Below are positions 60,901 to 64,000 of a stretch of 64,000 bases of DNA, one piece after another. Each line of letters begins with the position of its first letter. The stretch's first letter is position 1. Source of the DNA: Pseudomonas sp. PA27(2017) (GTDB taxonomy: Bacteria > Pseudomonadota > Gammaproteobacteria > Pseudomonadales > Pseudomonadaceae); contig NZ_MSXW01000019.1 of NCBI RefSeq assembly GCF_001945445.1, positions 79,464 through 143,463 of the forward strand, in the 5' to 3' direction. The translations under genes were made by a program, and so were the position numbers. The notes under the pieces were generated by a model, which ran no database searches, was not told where the DNA came from, and was given only the letters and a program-made list of their open reading frames with translations.

Positions 60901-63894
60901 GAGGGTGCCCTTGTCGTGGTTGACCAGCTTGCCGGTAAGCTTGACCTGCATATTGCCCTTGCTGGCCAGCACCCCGGCGGCGGAGTTGTCCAGGCTGTCC
61001 GCTGTCACTGCCAGGCTACCGGCCGAGATCGCGCCCTTGAGGCTGTTTTTCAGCATCTGGGTGATCTGCAGTTGCAGCGCCTGAACGCTGATCACCCGGC
61101 CCGCGCTGTTGTCCAGCTCAAGGGCCTTGAGGAGAAAGCCCTGGCTACTGGAGATTTCACCACCGGCGCTGTTGTCGACCTTGCCGAGGTTCTTCAGCAG
61201 CAAGGCCCCCGGCGTGGCGATCAGGCCGTTGCCGCTGTTGTCGAGGTCGCCGCCCTGCAGGTCGAGGGTCAGCGCGCTTTCGCTGACCAGCCCACCACCC
61301 GCGTGCTGATCCAGCGCCATGGCGCTGACCCGGGCCGTGCCCTTGGCGGCTATCCGCCCCTGGTCGTGGTTGTTGAGCTGGGTGGCATCCAGTGAAAGGT
61401 CGCCAACGGCGGTGATCCCACCCAGGCCGTGGTTATCGAGCAGCCCAGTTTCAATGCTCAGCGCCTGCCCGGCACTGATGCTACCGGCCTTGCTATTGTT
61501 CAGGCTGCTGTTACGGATGCTCAGTTGGCCATCGCTGACCACCCTGCCGCCCTGGTTGTCCAGGGTGCTGCCCTTAATGCCCAGTGCAGCGCCGCTGGAA
61601 AGCAGACCAGCCGCTTGGTTATCGATGCTAGCGGCTTCGATCTGGAGGTCCCTCGTAGCGAGAATTCGGCCCTGCCCCTGGTTGTTCAAGGTCCCCTTAA
61701 GCTGCACACCAATAGTTCGCTGACTCGTCAGGGTGCCGCCAGCACTGTTGTCCAGGCTGCCGCCGTGCAAAATAAGGCCATCACGTCCGGCGAGCACTCC
61801 CTTGGCGTTATTCAGCAAACGCTGAACGTACAGCTCCAGCCCCTGATCAGCGACGATCAGACCGGCACCACTGTTATCCAGCACGGCACCGGGTTGCCCG
61901 CTACCAGCATGGACTCGAACCACTGCCAGACCAGGTGTGGAAATTTCCCCACCCGTGTTGAGCAGCACTTCGCCAGCGACGATCTCTAAGGCTTCAGTAG
62001 CCGCGATCAAGCCACCCTGACGGTTGTCTAAGCGCGTGCCTTCGAGGGTTAGCCGGCCCTGGCTCAGCAGCTCGCCGCCATTCGCCTGCTCAAGGTGACC
62101 GATCTTCGCATCGAGATTACCCTTAGCGCTGACCTGCCCCTGATTACGGTTGTCCAGGCTGGACAGCTCAAGACTCACACTTCCCTTGCCACTGAGCGTG
62201 CCGCCCTGGTTGTTCAGGCTGCCCTGGTTCAGATTGAGCGCTCCGTCAGCCTGAATTCGACCACCCCGGTTGTCCGTCGCCGCCTCGTTCACGCTGAGGC
62301 TGGTGCGGCTCGATAGCAGACCATCACCGCTATTGTCGACGGAGGCTGCGCGGATACTCTGTGAGCCTTGGCTGACCAGCGTTCCTTGGCCGTGGTTATC
62401 GAGGTGACCACTCAGCGTGACGCTCAGGCTACCCTGGCTGGCCAGGGTTCCTTTACCGCTGTTGTGCAAGTCGCCTGCCGCAATCTCCAGACGCTCTTGC
62501 GCAAACAACGTCCCCTGCCGATTGTCGAGCGCACCGCCAGCCGCTACGGCGATGTCCACTTGCTTGGCCGCTATCTGCCCACTGCGATTGTACACGTCCC
62601 CCGCCACCGCGCTCAAAGCAACATCGCTGCGTACCTGGCCGTTACGGTTATCCAGCTGTGATGCATCGATTCGAGTGAGCGTCTTGGCGCTGAGCGTGCC
62701 GCCCTGATTGTCCAGGCGCTGACTGGCCTTGACCTCCAGTTGGCGATTGCCGATCAGGCTGCCGGTATTGCTTACCTGCTGTGCCTCGATGCGCAAATCC
62801 GCCGCCGTGCGGCTGTTGTCTGGCCTAACGCCGGCCTCGACCAGGCCCTGGTTGATCACCTGCTCCGCCTTGAGCCGAATATCGCCCGCTGCGGCCAGGC
62901 TCTGCTGCATCTGGAGCGAACCCTGGGCGCTGATCCTGGCCTGACCAGCAGCGTAGGCCTTGCCTGTCAGCGCCAGCTCGCCGGCGTCAATGGAGAAGTC
63001 GCCAGCCGTCGAGGTCTGCGCTAGGCTCAACTTGCCATTGGCATCGATCCGAATATCCCCGGCACTGGCGGCCATATCACCGGCCAGTTTCACACCCACG
63101 CCCGCTTCGGTACCGACCAGACGAATCGCACCGGCGTACATGCCGCCCAGGGCGGAACTGTCGATGGCCAGCTGGGGCTGCGAGGATCCGTCGTCGGCCT
63201 TGGCGGTGGCCTGCAGGGTGGCAACATCGACCTCGTTGCGGCCGGCGATGACGTTCAGGCGCTTGGCGTGGATTTCGGCGTTGATCTGCGCGCTGCGGGT
63301 GATCAGGTCGAACTGGTCGACGTTGCCCGCATTGAGGCCAGCGCCTTCGATGGCGATGTCGCCGCCATTGACTTCGAAGCCCTGTAAGCGGCCGTTGTTT
63401 ACAACTGGAGCGCCGGTGCTCAGGGTGGCGCGCGGGGTGTTGATGAAACCGCAGCCGTCGCAGGTGATGCCATGGGGGTTGGCCACGATGACGTGCGCTG
63501 CCTGCCCGGCCACTTCCGTGTAGCCCTTGAGCTGGCTGCGGTTGCTGCCGGTCACTTCGTTGAGGATGACGCCGGCAGCGCGACCCTGCAGGTTGCCGTT
63601 GCCGACGATGATGCCGCCGAGCTGGGTGCTCTGCAGCCGCTCGGTGGCATTGTTGAGGATCAGCCCCTGCCCGCCGACGTTGTAGTCGGTGAATTTGTTG
63701 TGCGACAGGCCACTGCCGGTTGGCGTGGCGATGTTGACGATGGGCACGCCATTGCCGGCCCGGTCGAGGCTGGTGTTGCCGCCCGCCTGGGCATCAACGG
63801 TCAGTTGCGCCGCCGAGGCGACGATGGGATTGAGGAACATCACGCCGGCAAGGATCAGGGCGATGTTCTGGAAGAAGGGGCTGCGAACGTCCAT
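51934..63894 (-). CDS. cdiA: CdiA contact-dependent growth inhibition toxin
   Basis: The 3986-residue TpsA protein has a short signal (FFQNIALILAGVMFLNPIVASA), a TPS secretion domain (about 30-190, with ANPHGITCDGCGFINTP) and a long array of LDNxxG-type FHA repeats to about 1830. An AT-rich non-repeat stretch (about 1830-2300) is probably the receptor-binding part, and a second repeat region of AGRDV units runs about 2420-3450. A pretoxin region with a hydrophobic segment (YLIGGGSLIAMLLVGAAG) and a C-terminal toxin (about 3835-3986) follow. The toxin resembles the bacterial RNase A-like CdiA-CT type (GGHAVQKHVGKTDAQLLARLA to FIIITAYPE). It would be exported by CdiB and delivered into touching cells. 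No VENN motif was found, so the CT border is approximate. Confidence 0.93.
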   Translation of the reverse strand: MDVRSPFFQNIALILAGVMFLNPIVASAAQLTVDAQAGGNTSLDRAGNGVPIVNIATPTGSGLSHNKFTDYNVGGQGLILNNATERLQSTQLGGIIVGNGNLQGRAAGVILNEVTGSNRSQLKGYTEVAGQAAHVIVANPHGITCDGCGFINTPRATLSTGAPVVNNGRLQGFEVNGGDIAIEGAGLNAGNVDQFDLITRSAQINAEIHAKRLNVIAGRNEVDVATLQATAKADDGSSQPQLAIDSSALGGMYAGAIRLVGTEAGVGVKLAGDMAASAGDIRIDANGKLSLAQTSTAGDFSIDAGELALTGKAYAAGQARISAQGSLQMQQSLAAAGDIRLKAEQVINQGLVEAGVRPDNSRTAADLRIEAQQVSNTGSLIGNRQLEVKASQRLDNQGGTLSAKTLTRIDASQLDNRNGQVRSDVALSAVAGDVYNRSGQIAAKQVDIAVAAGGALDNRQGTLFAQERLEIAAGDLHNSGKGTLASQGSLSVTLSGHLDNHGQGTLVSQGSQSIRAASVDNSGDGLLSSRTSLSVNEAATDNRGGRIQADGALNLNQGSLNNQGGTLSGKGSVSLELSSLDNRNQGQVSAKGNLDAKIGHLEQANGGELLSQGRLTLEGTRLDNRQGGLIAATEALEIVAGEVLLNTGGEISTPGLAVVRVHAGSGQPGAVLDNSGAGLIVADQGLELYVQRLLNNAKGVLAGRDGLILHGGSLDNSAGGTLTSQRTIGVQLKGTLNNQGQGRILATRDLQIEAASIDNQAAGLLSSGAALGIKGSTLDNQGGRVVSDGQLSIRNSSLNNSKAGSISAGQALSIETGLLDNHGLGGITAVGDLSLDATQLNNHDQGRIAAKGTARVSAMALDQHAGGGLVSESALTLDLQGGDLDNSGNGLIATPGALLLKNLGKVDNSAGGEISSSQGFLLKALELDNSAGRVISVQALQLQITQMLKNSLKGAISAGSLAVTADSLDNSAAGVLASKGNMQVKLTGKLVNHDKGTLSAAQGLIVEAAELDNANAGLLASGGDQQVTTGTLNNQGGSLLSQAGLELASGDLDNRNGVISSRQVLNMTADAVDNRDNGLITSADALDLTASRLDSSRDLGNSGGELSAKKDLRLTVTQLIQRQGRLIGEAGVRIDLKGGDLDNRGGLLTANGPLSLQALGKLDNRAGGEVSSTQGYRLLASAIDNGEQGRIISAGQLGLDVGKGSLRNAAAGLISGWQGVDIAAGSLDNSARGTVSSRDGALSVKLEGSQGVLNNSGEGALVSKAELEIEAASLDNSAKGIVSSGGDLELRLSGVLDNSGNGLIDSQGSLTANAGAVNNNAGQIGSGKASSLNATRLDNRAGQFTSGAALGLTLTGDLRNGQQGKLASTGPLVLKAQAIDNQSGSLISQNLLDLTASSLNNAGGTVAARNGLNLLLTGALNNTGGGLIHSQLGAVGIRAQSLDNAAGSLSSQGDLLLTLDGALDNQSGQLQSRAGNFDLQRSTSIDNRGGVLSSLTGWLKLVSSGLFDNDGGTTQAQTLDVEAQGLNNRGGHISALAGNTSIDLGRATFNNQGGGLYAHQMLGLIVGDFNNQGAALGQGGKVSAGRIDFGLSGALNNVYGMVESASSLSLASTGLDNRNGSLRALGNTGDTRITASSLDNRRGRIETANTNLVLETAGLQSSGGSILHVGTGNFGLSAAQVMGAGGDLSTNGLLTLSADSWTNSGVLQAGRLVLNIGSFTQTATGQLLASQSLSGSGGSWINDGLLASDGSLSLDLIGAYSGAGQVTSLGALNLKAASLDLASTARISGGGVSSISSTGTLTNHGRLTSAGGLTVNAHTLNNYGTLGGGEALKIYSTSITNENALIFSGKDMALRVGDLTNKYADIYSLGKIDLAGDDHGAWARQVSNLSGSVESGDDLVIKSMLLVNKKDQFETVRVNKSAAIGVRCFSCDRPRFGRIEESHLVWVSEFETQLLKDSPSASIAAGRDLRVYAKEFVNSASQISAGRDFSAEAESFENSSFSTESGVNYKYLKLYPSMDMWRQIISYNAYNDAGYDRNFRFWNSSEEGARVKPYIRVTGGEPAGRERYQHVGTYGILLPGRFGDARRDLVMEEGKYSSGIRVDAPSFIKNATPFSDFTVGNIGAGIAQAVIQAGGSINISATNKILNGVEKAASKPEGNAKKTVDTSIGSSAKTVFYLNKQLPPDLQQKQVNPLSLPGFALPQGTNGLFRLSDQVAVSVSATLAQDTPADTNQTNKPASLSVSNSQASLPPEAFIANARTLQGDQLAAGFPNIDLPEVVGVRNSLNPSHTSVRHKYLIETNPALTDLKRFVNSDYMLGKLGYDPDQAQKRLGDGLYEQRLVREAIVAHTGQRYLAGLTSDEAMFRYLMDNAVASKERLNLSLGVTLSAQQVAALTHDIVWLEEHEVAGEKVLVPVLYLAQAEGRLAANGTLIQGSDVTLISGGELANQGTLRASENLKATADNIRNSGLVEAGNRLQLLATESIRNAQGGIIAGRDVSLVAGEGDIVNERSVTQHAASIGSYRWGQTYVDNAARIEAAESLSLAAGRDVSNLGSVLDSRGDLTIQAGRDVTVASVQEGQYQTRGNWFANERVTQVGAQVSAGRDLDIAAGRDLGVVASRVTAGRDIDLGAERDLVLSSAANESHFLSRSKKVTQSRDQITQQSSELQAGRDISLGAGNDLSVIASRVQAGNDVDIDASQDINILSAKDESASYYFKKKKGSFGRSSSKQQESYNSTNIASVIEAGNDLTVNTSKAANGALNLDGGRDVTVIGSQLTAGNDLLLGGTGDVAVLSGVEEHGSYSKKTKSGFLGLSKSGKSQLKTSAAQVASELEAGNDVVIAAGNDIRLRASTTDAGNDVELRAGLVKDTGDINLVAANDEAYSRSESYKKKFDLSASNAAGLGGITISNAKKSGQEIISSTNVGSQVNAERDASLIAKRDVNVVGSGVSAGRNVLLDAGRDVNVVAGSSSEQVTSWKNTKTVGLQLSSDGNGVSAFAGAESLKDKTRTSEQTAAASQINAGLDLDVRAGRDIRQQGSDMQAGYDLNMKAWRDIVVDAAREQSSIEREQSQNRSGVGVTVNHNYERTKNAVSGAGKGENTVSQASSTLKAVDSVSQFLAGPTFDAHFGSTSQRQSVSQTVVGNRASTLEAGNDINLEAGNDVQVRGAQFHSGRDINVTGRDIVLDVARGEQSYDSQQSQGKGGIVGGTSGGFKVGIGGSRGVAGEEGSQGTASAAVLNAERDVNLSARNDLNLIGTQVQAGRDIDLKAGNDLKISAAQNASDSESTRRSGGGEVGLTFGSEGVGVYVSVNVGKGDLEREGQRQQEAYLYAGDRLNFTSGRDTAISGAQLSGDEVTGRVGRDLTVTSLPDTGKVKGREFDVSATATFGPGAGFSASVGYGETTGSTEWVENQTRIVARDRLDIRTEEHTQIDGALIASNTGNLKLDTGTLGFSDIAGHDKEHSYYLNVGGSYGKNDAKDTQQDKSKEGKGEKGKTGWSVEGYEYEKDRQQIVRATVGAGEIVVRSDAEIGQDSITGLNRDTSKAYEITKDKEERTDLYVSKSSLDAVSDPVATAGQWAHALMTYDETAKANFKDVSILVNASLNEWERLTGKPLPEGALEAGGQEIAEQALYGLIMSGMNRAEARALLADEAFQNQVLAELRNISQVFLKDPELLRETEQGLAAAGVDVSPDALQLPPTGIIGKKDDLRIEQKILDRVSAANAYIEANPEKAEAVGFVMAAAQGPKGLIMWAAEQALSETPFGEKVAQYQAYLQGVLGKAVAEAVERDELDEQYEGDVYLIGGGSLIAMLLVGAAGSKTAKVIKTKENVSPAKNHNPDSAQTDMEAGYPLPDRPVKIPYSVKSETGRTLIFHDNSGGHAVQKHVGKTDAQLLARLASEPHIKASSTFNDLTVADKAVGEAFAKNRAGVDAWMSGSGGNKYSFTQELGYEIGRVIPSGASMASPSSKVVVFLEKDPSMPKGFIIITAYPE

Positions 63895-63928
63895 GTCAGG
63901 GTGCTCCAGGGCGTAAACGAATCAGAAA

Positions 63929-64000
63929 TCAGAAGAAAAGGTCGACGCGGAAATACACCGGGCGCTCGCCCTCGGTGATCACGTCGGGGCGCTCCAGGGA
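63929..64000 (-). CDS. CdiB/ShlB-type outer membrane transporter (C-terminal end only)
   Basis: Only 23 residues are in the window, ending ERPVYFRVDLFF and stop. A final beta strand ending in Phe is typical of outer membrane barrels, and the place directly upstream of cdiA fits a two-partner transporter. The cdiA ATG is 34 bases further on. Confidence 0.72.
   Translation of the reverse strand, partial: SLERPDVITEGERPVYFRVDLFF

Overview
The window reads as a Pseudomonas chromosome segment, possibly of the alcaligenes/mendocina/oleovorans type. The evidence is the gene order thrS-infC-rpmI-rplT-pheS-pheT-ihfA-merR-tRNA-Pro, the PA2778/PA2779-type gene pair, high-GC core genes and several Pseudomonas-style REP families. 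The genus is well supported; the species is an inference.

Layout. (1) 1-9525, minus strand: an AT-richer defence-island operon beside tRNA-Pro(GGG). In transcription order it encodes a DUF499-type ATPase, a small PglZ-like protein, an IetA-like AAA+ ATPase, an IetS-like subtilisin protease and a DUF1156 DNA methylase that runs off the left edge. Start and stop codons overlap or nearly touch, so the five genes look like one unit. (2) 9784-17638: core translation genes between tRNA-Pro and tRNA-Val. (3) 17979-25486: a lipoprotein cysteine peptidase with a small membrane partner, a LysR regulator divergent from dkgB, arfB, a membrane hydrolase and a chemoreceptor. (4) 25754-31253: a complete tyrosine/homogentisate catabolic set (hpd, hmgA, fahA, maiA) with an aromatic amino acid permease. 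(5) 31550-47774: housekeeping and catabolic genes, including an ABC exporter, trhO, bolA, fumC, zapE, pcaHG and an SDR/hydrolase pair. REP-type repeats are interspersed, notably an array of 115-bp units at 32171-33058. (6) 47948-64000: a contact-dependent growth inhibition (CDI) locus, with the end of cdiB, an 11.96-kb cdiA carrying an RNase A-like C-terminal toxin, its cdiI, an IS4-family element, an orphan CdiA-CT/immunity pair and a Sel1-type lipoprotein gene. Palindromic elements separate these modules.

How the genes work together. The left operon probably restricts foreign DNA: methylase for marking, ATPases and PglZ for control, and a protease arm that may kill or switch the cell. The catabolic block takes 4-hydroxyphenylpyruvate to fumarate and acetoacetate. 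The right end is a competition locus whose toxin and immunity cassettes appear to have been exchanged. The two most interesting regions are the composite DUF499/PglZ/IetAS/DUF1156 operon and the palindrome-separated CDI module array.
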